NCBI RefSeq assembly: GCF_042665295.1
Contig: NZ_JBHTCO010000007.1
Span: forward strand, 1 to 64,000
Reading direction: 5' to 3'
Length of the DNA: 64,000 nucleotides
Origin: Scopulibacillus_A cellulosilyticus
GTDB lineage: Bacteria; Bacillota; Bacilli; Bacillales; Sporolactobacillaceae
Positions 44,804 to 53,935 of this stretch are shown here, piece after piece. The position numbers and the translations under genes were made by a program. Position 1 is the stretch's first letter. Each line of letters begins with the position of its first letter. Below the pieces are notes generated by a model. It was not told where the DNA came from and ran no database searches. It saw only the letters and a program-made list of their open reading frames with translations.

Positions 44804-46471
44804 ATGAGTCGATCTGTTGTATTTGAAAATGTAACAAAAAAATATAATAAGAATATGGAAAGAATACAGGATCACGATTTGTCTAATGGAGACGGGGAAG
44901 ACATTTATGCTTTGAAAAATATTAGTTTTACTGCCGATAAAGGCGATGTGATTGGTATTATTGGCATTGATGGCGCGGGGAAGTCAACCTTATCGAATTT
45001 GATTGCGGGTATTGAGTCGCCGACTTCCGGAAGTATTGAAATTGAAGGGAAAACTTATTTAAATGCCATTTCCGCAGGGCTGAATAATCATTTAACCGGG
45101 CGTGAATATATAGAATCGGAATTGTTAATGCACGGATTTAATAAGAATGAGATTCAAGCGTTAATGCCGGATATTATTTATTTTGCGGATATTGGAAAAC
45201 TTATTGATCAGCCAATGGAAAATTACTCAAATGAAATGATGGTTCGATTAGGATTTGCAATATCGGTTAATATTGACCCGGAGGTATTGGTCATTGATGG
45301 GGCGCTGACGGTTAGCGACCAGATCTTTACTGATAAATATTTGAATAAGATGATTGCTTTCAAGCAAAGAGGGAAAACAATCTTCTTTATCAGCCACTCC
45401 ATTGGTCAATTGAAGAAGATTTGTCATAAAGCGTTATGGCTTGAGGCAGGCAAGATTCGTGCTTTTGGTCCAATCGATGAAGTTATACCGCAATATGAGA
45501 AGTTCCTTCAAGAATTTAAAACAATGTCAAAAGAGGAACAAAAGGATTTCAAACAGCAAGTTCAAAAAAGGCGCAGTCAAGTGCGGGAAGGGCAAGTGAA
45601 AAAAGGAGATATATCCCAGAACCAGGAAGTGCCTATTGATAAGATTGCTCAACTTCGTCAGGAACGAAAGATACGTCATAAGAGAAGAAGTCATGCACGT
45701 TTTGTAAGACGGACGATCGCTCTTCTTGTCATATTTATTGTTGTTTTAGGCGGTGCGGGTTATGCAATGAAATTCGGATTGCCTAAATGGCCATTTGGGG
45801 GTAAAGCTAATGAGGCTAAAACAGCTGTTTCACCAAAAGCACACGTCCAAAAGAATGTCCAACATCATAAGGATACAAAAGCTCCTAAAAAACAAAATGA
45901 TATTAAGTTACCGGCAGCTATAAAACAAGATGATATTCGTTATATTAAGGTACCTGGTGCATATATCCATGCTAAGCCGGACATGGACAGTGTTGCCGTC
46001 GGTATGGCCTATTTTGGCCAAGCCTATAAGGTCCAGAAAGCCCATCAAAGTCACGGAAAAGGCGGCGATTGGTTAAAAATTACCGGTCAGAATAATGTAG
46101 AGGGTTGGATTAACAGTAAGACTGTCACCGATCCAAAAGAATTGAATGATGATAAAGTCGCTAAAAGTCTTGATAAGCAAATTAAATTTACCCCTTCATT
46201 AAAAGAAACGATGCCTATGATAGGCAAACAAAAAGGAGAAGAAAAACCTTTTGGCTATACAAAATATATGTATAAAGAAGATCGTGTTGTTGGGTTTACC
46301 ATCAATATAAAAGATTCATCAATATCGGAAATTAAGAAGGTGCTTGGTGAGCCGCAATTAGAGAAAAATGATACCTTTATATACCATGGCAGGAAATATG
46401 ATTTTATTCTAACGACATTAAAGGATGGCGAGATTAATCAATTAACTGTAAAGAAACGAGAACAATTATAG
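44804..46471 (+). CDS. TagH-like ABC ATPase paralogue with degenerate catalytic motifs
   Basis: 555-residue paralogue of the protein at 41644, similar throughout, with the same membrane segment (~305-325) and outer SH3-like region (YIHAKPDMDSVAVGMAYFG; EGWINSKT). Walker A is kept (GIDGAGKST), but the signature is YSNEMMVRLG instead of YSSGMKSRLG. The residue after the Walker B Asp is Gly (VLVIDGAL), where the catalytic Glu is expected; the D-loop also changes (TVSD for SVGD). It should bind ATP but hydrolyse it poorly. It may pair with the intact TagH as a non-catalytic subunit, or be decaying. Confidence 0.85.
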   Translation: MSRSVVFENVTKKYNKNMERIQDHDLSNGDGEDIYALKNISFTADKGDVIGIIGIDGAGKSTLSNLIAGIESPTSGSIEIEGKTYLNAISAGLNNHLTGREYIESELLMHGFNKNEIQALMPDIIYFADIGKLIDQPMENYSNEMMVRLGFAISVNIDPEVLVIDGALTVSDQIFTDKYLNKMIAFKQRGKTIFFISHSIGQLKKICHKALWLEAGKIRAFGPIDEVIPQYEKFLQEFKTMSKEEQKDFKQQVQKRRSQVREGQVKKGDISQNQEVPIDKIAQLRQERKIRHKRRSHARFVRRTIALLVIFIVVLGGAGYAMKFGLPKWPFGGKANEAKTAVSPKAHVQKNVQHHKDTKAPKKQNDIKLPAAIKQDDIRYIKVPGAYIHAKPDMDSVAVGMAYFGQAYKVQKAHQSHGKGGDWLKITGQNNVEGWINSKTVTDPKELNDDKVAKSLDKQIKFTPSLKETMPMIGKQKGEEKPFGYTKYMYKEDRVVGFTINIKDSSISEIKKVLGEPQLEKNDTFIYHGRKYDFILTTLKDGEINQLTVKKREQL

Positions 46472-46529
46472 AGCGAAAAAGGCTTTGAAAATAAGAACAA
46501 ATGATAAAGGAGCTAGTCAGAAGGAATTA

Positions 46530-46632
46530 CTCAATTACGAATTATATAATAATAAAGCGATGATACTTTTTAATAAAGTATTGGGTTAGTATGGAGAAAT
46601 GTTGCGGCTTTGTACCGCAGCATTTTTTATCG
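46530..46632 (+). pseudogene. Second decayed copy of the GT4 3' end with terminator
   Basis: 46540-46590 (TATAATAATAAAGCGATGAT, then ACTTTTTAATAAAGTATTGG) aligns with 34699-34740, and TGTTGCGGCTTTGTACCGCA at 46600 with its terminator at 34751. Only the last ~25 codons remain. The hairpin probably now terminates the second TagH gene. 46633-46990 is AT-rich and without a gene; promoter elements for the 81-residue ORF are expected there. Confidence 0.7.
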
Positions 46633-46990
46633 TATTGAAAGGATGAGGACTATTTTACTAAAATAATTGTTCTATTTTAAAAGTGGCATAAATAAATTTT
46701 AAAAGGCTTGAGATTTTATAACAGTCTAAAAAGAAAGATTCAATGATAACAATAACTTTTTTGAGATTTCCGTGAATAGGTTAATCGTCAAAATTACTGC
46801 ATATTGTGAAAGAGGAATGCAGAGGTTCAACCCCAAGTTCCATTTGATTACCAATACAAGAGCAATTTGGCATTTGTAATTTGTTACAAAAATATTGCAA
46901 GAATTAAAGAAAAAAGAGTAATATATTAAAGCGAAATTAAAAAAACCATAGACGAAATATGTAAAAAATTATATAATACAGGAGGACGTC

Positions 46991-47236
46991 ATGGGTAAAT
47001 ATACCTTCTTTTTAGAATATGATGGAAAAAAATCAAGTTCTTCGGCCTATCAACATCCAGAAGATATCATTGTTGCAGATCAAATCACTGAAGCGATTAA
47101 TAAGTTTTGCAGTAAAAATAAACTAGCCTTGAATCATTATGATCCGTTAATGGATGAAGGGTATCGGATCTATTTAAAAGAAAAAAAGCTAGGTAAAAGA
47201 AGAGAAAAAATTTATTATGTTGAAGTATCCTTGTAA
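46991..47236 (+). CDS. Hypothetical 81-residue protein
   Basis: Small soluble protein starting at ATG 46991 with a very good RBS (CAGGAGGACGTC). It begins MGKYTFFLEYDGKKSSSSAY and is basic at the C-terminus (LKEKKLGKRREKIYYVEVSL). No signal peptide, membrane segment or known family was recognised. It stands alone, 163 bases upstream of the capsule operon, in the same direction. Confidence 0.75.
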   Translation: MGKYTFFLEYDGKKSSSSAYQHPEDIIVADQITEAINKFCSKNKLALNHYDPLMDEGYRIYLKEKKLGKRREKIYYVEVSL

Positions 47237-47317
47237 AAGGGTACTAAATCGTCTTGCGTTTTACCAATTGTACAAAAAAACAAACATTGGAAAAATTATT
47301 TTTTTATTTGTTGAAAA

Positions 47318-47349
47318 ACCCACTTTTATGGAATTTTTTGTGCTATAAT
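47318..47349 (+). promoter_or_regulatory. Promoter of the capsule operon
   Basis: TGTGCTATAAT (47339-47349) is an extended -10 element with a perfect TATAAT. No good -35 lies at 17 bases. It is 50 bases upstream of the first gene of the operon. Confidence 0.6.
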
Positions 47350-47398
47350 TGCTTAATGAATTTAGCAGTAATATTTTACATGTTAATTGGAGGCAACA

Positions 47399-48142
47399 AT
47401 GGAAGAAACAATTAGTTTAAAAGAGATATTTCAGACGTTGCGTAAAAGGATTACTATGATCCTTGTAATTACTATACTAGCAACGGCAGTTAGTGCATTT
47501 GTTACATACTTTTTCATAACTCCAAAGTACGATGCCTCAACGCAAATTCTAGTTAATCAGTCAAAGGATAAGCAGTCAGTCTATGATCAGAACGCGGTGC
47601 AAACGAACGTTCAGCTTGTTAATACATACAGTGTCATTATCAAAAGCCCAAAGATTCTAAAAGAAGTAATCGATCGTTTGCATTTAAATATGACGCCGGA
47701 CGATTTAAAGAGGAATCTTAATGTAAACAGTGAGGAAAATTCACAAGTCTTTACAGTAATGGTTGAGGATAAAAGTCCAAATCAGTCCGAAAAAATCGCT
47801 AATACTATCTCAACTGTATTCAAACAACAAATTCCCAATATTATGAAAGTTGATAATGTTAGCATTTTATCAAAAGCGCAGCTTGCAAGTGATGGAAATC
47901 CTGTTAAACCAAAACCAACGTTAAATATCGGAATAGGTTTTATTGTTGGGTTAATGATATCAATTGGTTTAGCATTCTTACTTGAGTATCTTGACAACAC
48001 AGTTAAAAACGAGCAAGAGATGGAAGAGTTATTGGAATTACCAGTATTAGGTGTTATTACGGAAATGGAATTATCAGGCCGTAAAAAGTCAAAAAAGGAA
48101 GCTTTGAAAAGTACGGTAAGGGGTGAAAGGTTTGAAGCGTAA
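47399..48142 (+). CDS. Wzz-type capsule chain-length / tyrosine kinase modulator
   Basis: 247-residue membrane protein from ATG 47399 (RBS GGAGGC). Two membrane segments flank an outer domain: ~20-38 (MILVITILATAVSAFVTYFF) and ~175-195 (IGIGFIVGLMISIGLAFLL). PKPTLN before the second segment is the usual proline-rich motif. Homologues (YwqC, CapA, EpsA) anchor and activate the neighbouring tyrosine kinase and set polymer length. Its end overlaps the kinase gene. Confidence 0.92.
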   Translation: MEETISLKEIFQTLRKRITMILVITILATAVSAFVTYFFITPKYDASTQILVNQSKDKQSVYDQNAVQTNVQLVNTYSVIIKSPKILKEVIDRLHLNMTPDDLKRNLNVNSEENSQVFTVMVEDKSPNQSEKIANTISTVFKQQIPNIMKVDNVSILSKAQLASDGNPVKPKPTLNIGIGFIVGLMISIGLAFLLEYLDNTVKNEQEMEELLELPVLGVITEMELSGRKKSKKEALKSTVRGERFEA

Positions 48143-48830
48143 TAATAAAGAAATGATTGGGAATAAGCAGCGAAGTCTGATCACTTATCGTAATCCAAAG
48201 TCACCAATTTCCGAGCAATTCCGAACAATTCGAACAAACATTGAATTCTCTTCAGTTGATAAAGAAATGAGAACCGTTATGGTAACCTCGTCAAGTCCTG
48301 GGGAAGGAAAGTCAACAACGGTTGCCAATCTGGCAGTAACGATTGCACAGCAAGGGAAGAAAGTGTTACTAGTAGATACGGATTTACGAAAACCAACCGT
48401 ACACTATACTTTTAGACAAGCTAATACACAAGGATTAACAAGTCTCTTAACAAAGCAAACAACATTTGAATCAATAGTTAAAAAGACAGAAGTTGAAAAT
48501 TTATATGTTCTGCCAAGCGGCCCGATACCTCCAAATCCAGCAGAACTGCTAGCATCTACAGCGATGAAATCTTTTATCAAACATGCATTAACTATGTACG
48601 ATATGATCGTCTTTGATACACCGCCAGTCCTAGCCGTAACAGATGCACAAGTGATGACTAACCTTTGTGATGGTACAGTGCTGGTTATCCAAAGCGGCGA
48701 GACAGAAAAAGAAGCTGCATTAAAGGCAAAAGAACTTTTATTACAAGCTAAAGGAACAATAGTGGGCACAGTCTTAAATCGCAAGCCGCAAAAGAAAAGC
48801 AATTATTACTATTATTATGCACAAAGTTAA
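48132..48830 (+). CDS. Capsular tyrosine-protein kinase (BY-kinase)
   Basis: About 232 residues if started at TTG 48132, eight bases after AAGGGG; GTG 48123 is the alternative. It has Walker A SSPGEGKSTTVANLA, Walker A' VLLVDTDLRKP and Walker B MIVFDTPPVLAVTD, and a C-terminal tyrosine cluster (SNYYYYYAQS) that is autophosphorylated in family members (YwqD, CapB, CpsD). It works with the membrane modulator encoded just upstream and controls polymer assembly. A hairpin at 48839 separates it from the phosphatase gene. Confidence 0.93.
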   Translation: MKRNNKEMIGNKQRSLITYRNPKSPISEQFRTIRTNIEFSSVDKEMRTVMVTSSSPGEGKSTTVANLAVTIAQQGKKVLLVDTDLRKPTVHYTFRQANTQGLTSLLTKQTTFESIVKKTEVENLYVLPSGPIPPNPAELLASTAMKSFIKHALTMYDMIVFDTPPVLAVTDAQVMTNLCDGTVLVIQSGETEKEAALKAKELLLQAKGTIVGTVLNRKPQKKSNYYYYYAQS

Positions 48831-48838
48831 TTTTTTGG

Positions 48839-48866
48839 AAAAGATGTATTTCTGTGCATCTTTTAT
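48839..48866 (+). terminator. Hairpin between kinase and phosphatase genes
   Basis: AAAAGATG / CATCTTTT stem with a ten-base loop, no long T run after it. Possibly a partial terminator. Confidence 0.4.
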
Positions 48867-48916
48867 GATACAATTGTCATAGTCCGATAGATTGGTAAAA
48901 GAAAGAAGGATTTACT

Positions 48917-49684
48917 GTGATTGATATACACAGTCATATTTTACCGAATGTTGATGATGGCGCCGCGAATGAAGCTGAATCTATTAAAATGGCTAAAGAA
49001 GCAGTCAAAGAAGGTATTACCCATATTATTGCTACACCGCACCATCGAAACAGAAACTGGAAAAATAATAGAACAAAAATTCTAAATGATGTAGATCAAT
49101 TAAATCAATTGCTTGTTGCAGAAAATATTACGTTAAAAGTGTTACCAGGTCAAGAAACGCGTATTTATGGTGACATGGTTGAAGGGATCCTATCAGGCGA
49201 GCTGCTAACTCAAAATGATGGAAGGAAGTATATCTTTGTCGAATTTCCATCTAACCATGTCCCGCGTTTTACAAAACAGTTGTTCTTTGACATGCAGCAG
49301 CAAGACATTATCCCGATTATTGTTCACCCAGAGCGTAACAGTGAAATTGCACAAAACTCAGACATACTCTATCAATTAGTTAAAGGCGGTGCCCTAACTC
49401 AAGTGACTGCCGCATGTCTTTGTGGGAAATTTGGTAAGAAGATTAAAAAGCTATCATTACAAATGATAGAAAATAATCTTACTCATTTTATAGCTTCTGA
49501 TGCTCATAACACAACAATGAGAAACTTCTATATGCAAGAAGCATTTGAAATAATAGACAAAGAATTCGGCTCTGAATATCGATATTTATTTCTCGAAAAT
49601 GCACAACTGTTAGTTAATGGAGAAATGGTATACAAGGAAGAGCCTATTGAAATTATTCAGAAAAAGTTTCTGGGATTATTTTAA
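48917..49684 (+). CDS. PHP-type tyrosine-protein phosphatase
   Basis: 255-residue PHP-domain metallophosphatase of the CapC/YwqE/CpsB group, which dephosphorylates the BY-kinase. Metal ligands: DIHSHILPNVDDGA, IIATPHHRN, LPGQETRI, IVHPERN and ASDAHNT. Start GTG 48917 after AGAAGG. With modulator and kinase it forms the usual capsule regulatory trio. Confidence 0.93.
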   Translation: MIDIHSHILPNVDDGAANEAESIKMAKEAVKEGITHIIATPHHRNRNWKNNRTKILNDVDQLNQLLVAENITLKVLPGQETRIYGDMVEGILSGELLTQNDGRKYIFVEFPSNHVPRFTKQLFFDMQQQDIIPIIVHPERNSEIAQNSDILYQLVKGGALTQVTAACLCGKFGKKIKKLSLQMIENNLTHFIASDAHNTTMRNFYMQEAFEIIDKEFGSEYRYLFLENAQLLVNGEMVYKEEPIEIIQKKFLGLF

Positions 49685-49737
49685 ACTAATCTTAGTACAT
49701 AATTCGGTTACATCATTCATTATTTGGGGGGATTTTT

Positions 49738-50619
49738 TTGAAAAAGGTAAAAAAGGCTATCATCCCAGCTGCAGGCTTAGGGACTCGGTTCTTACCCGCA
49801 ACAAAGGCAATGCCTAAAGAAATGCTGCCGATTGTTGATAAGCCAACGATTCAATACATAGTAGAAGAAGCCGTTGATGCTGGTATTGAAGATATCATTA
49901 TTGTTACTGGTAAAGGTAAGCGGGCAATTGAAGATCACTTTGATAATGCTTTTGAATTAGAAGATAACCTTATTCGGAAGGAAAAATATGAATTATTAGA
50001 AAAGGTCCGCGAATCATCTAAGGTTGATATTCATTATATTCGTCAGAAAGAGCCAAAAGGTCTTGGACATGCTGTTTGGTGTGCTAGAAAGTTTATTGGC
50101 AATGAACCTTTTGCTGTGCTATTAGGTGATGATATCGTACAATCCGAGATACCTTGTATTAAACAGTTAATAAATCAATATGAGAAAACTGGTTCATCCG
50201 TTATTGGAGTTCAAGAGGTACCTGAAAATGAAACACATCGGTATGGCATTATTGACCCTAATAAGCAAGATGGGCGATTATATCAAGTCAATAGGTTTGT
50301 TGAAAAGCCGAAAGAAAATGCTCCTTCTAATCTAGCGATCATGGGTCGTTATGTGTTAACACCTGAAATTTTTGAGTTTCTAGATCGGCAAGAGATCGGT
50401 GCTGGTGGGGAAGTACAATTAACTGATGCAATCCAAAAGTTGAATGAGTTTCAAGGGGTGTTTTCATATAACTTTGATGGTAATCGTTATGATGTTGGAG
50501 AAAAGGTAGGATTTGTATTAACAACAATTAAAATGGCTTTAAGAAATCCGACTATTAAAGGTAAAGTAATTATAGGGTTAGAGGAAATTTTAGCCGAAGA
50601 GAAAATCAGCTTTATTTAA
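49738..50619 (+). CDS. galU: UTP-glucose-1-phosphate uridylyltransferase
   Basis: 293-residue nucleotidyltransferase making UDP-glucose, of normal GalU length. AIIPAAGLGTRFLPATKAMP binds UTP; KEMLPIVDKPTIQYIVEEAV, FAVLLGDDIV and RYDVGEKVGFVLTT are GalU signatures. It begins at TTG 49738 behind GGGGGGAT. UDP-glucose would feed the capsule sugar transferases and the epimerase at 40410. Confidence 0.95.
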   Translation: MKKVKKAIIPAAGLGTRFLPATKAMPKEMLPIVDKPTIQYIVEEAVDAGIEDIIIVTGKGKRAIEDHFDNAFELEDNLIRKEKYELLEKVRESSKVDIHYIRQKEPKGLGHAVWCARKFIGNEPFAVLLGDDIVQSEIPCIKQLINQYEKTGSSVIGVQEVPENETHRYGIIDPNKQDGRLYQVNRFVEKPKENAPSNLAIMGRYVLTPEIFEFLDRQEIGAGGEVQLTDAIQKLNEFQGVFSYNFDGNRYDVGEKVGFVLTTIKMALRNPTIKGKVIIGLEEILAEEKISFI

Positions 50620-50631
50620 GGGAGTGGAAAA

Positions 50632-51318
50632 ATGGCCCTTACTAAAACACAAGAGAATATAAAAAGTGAGAACTCTGTAGAAAGTGAAGTATTGGAAAGT
50701 CAAAAAGGATATATGTTTGTTAAAAGAACTTTTGATATTTTTGGGTCGCTATTTGGTCTTGTTATTCTATCCCCCCTTTTTTTACTTATTACCCTTTTGT
50801 ACTTATTTGGTGAACAAAAAGGACCAGTTTTTTTTAAACAAAGACGACTTGGTAAGGGGGGGGAAATATTCCACATTTATAAGTTTAGATCAATGATTGT
50901 AAATGCTGATCAAAAACTAAAAGAAAATAAATTATTATATAAAAAGTATCTTGAAAATAATTATAAATTGGAACCGTCTGAAGATCCGAGGATAACAAAT
51001 ATTGGGAGGTTTTTAAGAAAAACAAGTCTTGATGAACTACCACAATTGCTAAATGTTTTGAAAGGTGAAATGAGCTTAGTTGGTCCTAGACCAATTGTAA
51101 TTGAAGAATTAGAGGAATATAGTGAAAAGAAGCATATTTTCCTTTCAGTTAAACCGGGAGTGACTGGCTATTGGCAAATATCGGGGAGAAGTGATGTAGG
51201 TTACCCTGAAAGGGTTGATTTAGAACTTTATTATATTTACAATAAAAATTTTAAATTTGATATAAAAATTTTAATAAAAACTGTAGTAGACATTTTAAGA
51301 AGTAAAGGTGCCTATTAA
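50632..51318 (+). CDS. Undecaprenyl-phosphate sugar-phosphate transferase (priming enzyme)
   Basis: 228 residues, bacterial sugar transferase family (WcaJ/EpsL type). An N-terminal membrane helix at ~35-58 (SLFGLVILSPLFLLITLLYL) is followed by FFKQRRLGKGGEIFHIYKFR and LDELPQLLNVLKGEMSLVGP, the catalytic signature. It places the first sugar phosphate on undecaprenyl phosphate at the inner membrane face. RBS AGGGAG, 12 bases after galU. 156 AT-rich bases follow before the next gene. Confidence 0.93.
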   Translation: MALTKTQENIKSENSVESEVLESQKGYMFVKRTFDIFGSLFGLVILSPLFLLITLLYLFGEQKGPVFFKQRRLGKGGEIFHIYKFRSMIVNADQKLKENKLLYKKYLENNYKLEPSEDPRITNIGRFLRKTSLDELPQLLNVLKGEMSLVGPRPIVIEELEEYSEKKHIFLSVKPGVTGYWQISGRSDVGYPERVDLELYYIYNKNFKFDIKILIKTVVDILRSKGAY

Positions 51319-51474
51319 TCCTATTATAAAAAAATATAAGAGGATTATCATATCTTTAATATGATCATATAGTTTGAAAATATGGATTTTTTATTTGGTA
51401 GTAAAACTTAAAGATGTATTTACGAAGATCTCGGTTTTAGTATTATAAATAAGATTTACTATGGAGAAACGAAA

Positions 51475-52686
51475 ATGAATAGAAGTTTATTTAATATTGT
51501 AAGACGTAGATTTTTAAAGCTAATTATTCAAGTTATCTTACTGCCAATATATTTATTAGGAAAGTTAATTCCGAAACGGAGAGACTTAGTAATATTTGGT
51601 TCATCAAGAGGAGAGTATTACTCAGATAACTCCAAATACCTTTACGAATTTATTTTAAAAAATGATGTTGGGTTTTGTTACTATTGGTTAACTAAGAATA
51701 AAAATCTTGCTCTAAATTTTAAGGGGAAAAATTTTGTATATATTTATTCATTAAAAGGGTTATGCTTAATGTTAAGAGCTAACATCGCCATCATAACTCA
51801 TCAACTAAATGATTTATTCCCACCTTTACTTGGAGGTACAAAAATTATTCAATTATGGCATGGGACACCATTAAAAGAAATTGGATTTCTTTCTGACGGT
51901 TGGAAGGAAAGGAAGAGGTGGGAAAATAAAATGATTCTCATTTTATTTAAATTATTCCCATATCTACAATATAATAAATGTGATTATTTAATAACTTCTA
52001 CAAGTAGTATTAAAGACATTATGGCTAACTCTTTTAAAATTGAACCTAAAAGAATTAAGGTACTAGGTCAACCACGTAATGATATTTTTTTTTCAAATAA
52101 TAAAATTAATAGCTCGTACTTTTTAAAATTTAAAAACAAAAAAATTTACTCATGGTTGCCTACTCATAGAGCCAGAACAAATATTAAAATAATAAATTTA
52201 CTTAAAGATTATAATTTTAATATTAAAGAATATGACAATTTTTTAAATAAAAATAACTGTATTCTGATAATTAAGCCGCACTTTACAGAAATAGTAGATT
52301 TATCAGTTACTTTAAAAGGTACAAAAAATATTTTTATTTATGAAGAAGCAGATCCATATCCACTATTAGTTGAAACCGATGTACTAATAACTGACTACTC
52401 CAGTGTTTATTTCGACTACTTATTATTAAATAGGCCAATTATATTTACACCTTTTGATATAGAACTCTATCAATCAAAAATAACTGGATTTAATTTTAAT
52501 TATTATGAAGTAACCCCTGGACCAAAATGTACTGATTGGATTGAGGTACTAAAGCAATTAAAAGAAATACAGTTTTATGATAATTACTTTGAAGATAGAT
52601 TAAGAGTATCAAAGGTATTTAATAACTATTTTGATAATAACAATTCTAAAAGAATAATAGATTTTATATTAACTATTAAGAAGTAA
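51475..52686 (+). CDS. CDP-glycerol (polyol) phosphotransferase family protein
   Basis: 403-residue TagB/TagF-type GT-B enzyme without the long N-terminal extensions of the other copies. IIQLWHGTPLKEIGF (~128) and VLITDYSSVYFDYLLLNRP (~304) are the conserved His and Asp/Ser motifs for CDP-glycerol. The N-terminus has a hydrophobic membrane-contact helix (FLKLIIQVILLPIYLLG). It probably adds glycerol phosphate to the lipid-linked repeat unit. Strongly AT-rich like its neighbours. Confidence 0.88.
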   Translation: MNRSLFNIVRRRFLKLIIQVILLPIYLLGKLIPKRRDLVIFGSSRGEYYSDNSKYLYEFILKNDVGFCYYWLTKNKNLALNFKGKNFVYIYSLKGLCLMLRANIAIITHQLNDLFPPLLGGTKIIQLWHGTPLKEIGFLSDGWKERKRWENKMILILFKLFPYLQYNKCDYLITSTSSIKDIMANSFKIEPKRIKVLGQPRNDIFFSNNKINSSYFLKFKNKKIYSWLPTHRARTNIKIINLLKDYNFNIKEYDNFLNKNNCILIIKPHFTEIVDLSVTLKGTKNIFIYEEADPYPLLVETDVLITDYSSVYFDYLLLNRPIIFTPFDIELYQSKITGFNFNYYEVTPGPKCTDWIEVLKQLKEIQFYDNYFEDRLRVSKVFNNYFDNNNSKRIIDFILTIKK

Positions 52687-52699
52687 AGGAGGCATACAA

Positions 52700-53932
52700 A
52701 TGATCAAAAACACTTGGTTTATGCTTATTACTATGGGTACTCAATATGCTTCCACAACATTGATTTTTTTTCTATTAGCGAGAATTTGGGATGTTAATAT
52801 CTTTGGTGATTTTATGTTTGGTTTTGTAACTTCAAATTTATTAATTCTTTTCGTTGATTATGGATTTTCCTTACGGTTAATTAAAGAGCTCAGTAAATCA
52901 GACTATAATAAACAAAATAGTTTAATTAGTAATGCCTTAGTTGCTAAATTAATACTTTCACTATTAATTTCTATATTGGTTTTAATAATAACAATAATTT
53001 TAAATTTTAATAATACTAAATTGGTAATATTTATGTTGCTATATGTTGCAGCTGTGTTTTTTTCATTAACTCAATTTTTTCTACTGCCTTTAAGGGTAAT
53101 AAATAAATTTAATATAGAGTCTAAAGTTAATATAATAGTAAACTTGGTATTTTTAATAACTATAATTATATTAATTCTTTTTAAATGTAGTCCGATAATG
53201 ATAGCTATAGGATTTGTCATTACAAGACTTATAGGGTTGATTTTATCCTATAGAACATGTTTTTCATTTTTTTCCTTCAAGAAAAGCTATGTATCCTTTA
53301 ATCAGATAAAGCGGGTATTAATAATTAATTTTCCTTATGCCATTCAATTAATAGTAAGTGCTTTATACTTCCAAATAGATGTTGTATTTATAGAGTGGTA
53401 TATGGATTCCTATAATGTTGGAATTCAACAAGCTGCTATGAAAATAATATCAGGTCTGTTAATACTGACAACTATTTTTTCAAATGTATATTTACCGTAT
53501 ATTTCAAAGATGGATGACTATAAGGAAATTCATAAGGTTAATAAAAAATTTACATTTATTATGAGTTCAACAGGTGTATTAATAACAATATTTGTCCTGA
53601 TTTTTGCTAGGCTTATTATTAATTTCTTATATGGGAAAGCTTACAATGAGGCTATTAATTTGTTAAGATTATTATCCTTTTTACTCTTTATAAGATATTC
53701 CGGCGTTACATATGGAGTAATATTAACAGTTCTTAATAAACAGATGCAAAGAGCCTTCGCTGTCATATGTGCTTTAGTATTTAATGTTATACTGAATTTT
53801 GTTTTAGTTCCTACATTTGGCTTAAAAGGTGCGGCTATTTCAGCATTATCGACGGGAATTCTACTAAATATTATATATTTTTCAATGGTTAAAACAAATA
53901 AAAGACATGAACTATTAAGAAAAGTGGTGTAA
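52700..53932 (+). CDS. Wzx-like polysaccharide flippase
   Basis: 410-residue membrane protein of the MATE/MOP polysaccharide transporter group with about 12 hydrophobic segments. The N-terminal pattern (LITMGTQYASTTLIFFLLAR, IWDVNIFGDFMFGF) and the C-terminal LVPTFGLKGAAISALSTGI are typical of Wzx. It would move the lipid-linked repeat unit across the membrane. RBS AAAGGAGG. The polymerase frame follows immediately after its stop. Confidence 0.9.
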   Translation: MIKNTWFMLITMGTQYASTTLIFFLLARIWDVNIFGDFMFGFVTSNLLILFVDYGFSLRLIKELSKSDYNKQNSLISNALVAKLILSLLISILVLIITIILNFNNTKLVIFMLLYVAAVFFSLTQFFLLPLRVINKFNIESKVNIIVNLVFLITIIILILFKCSPIMIAIGFVITRLIGLILSYRTCFSFFSFKKSYVSFNQIKRVLIINFPYAIQLIVSALYFQIDVVFIEWYMDSYNVGIQQAAMKIISGLLILTTIFSNVYLPYISKMDDYKEIHKVNKKFTFIMSSTGVLITIFVLIFARLIINFLYGKAYNEAINLLRLLSFLLFIRYSGVTYGVILTVLNKQMQRAFAVICALVFNVILNFVLVPTFGLKGAAISALSTGILLNIIYFSMVKTNKRHELLRKVV

Positions 53933-53935
53933 AAA

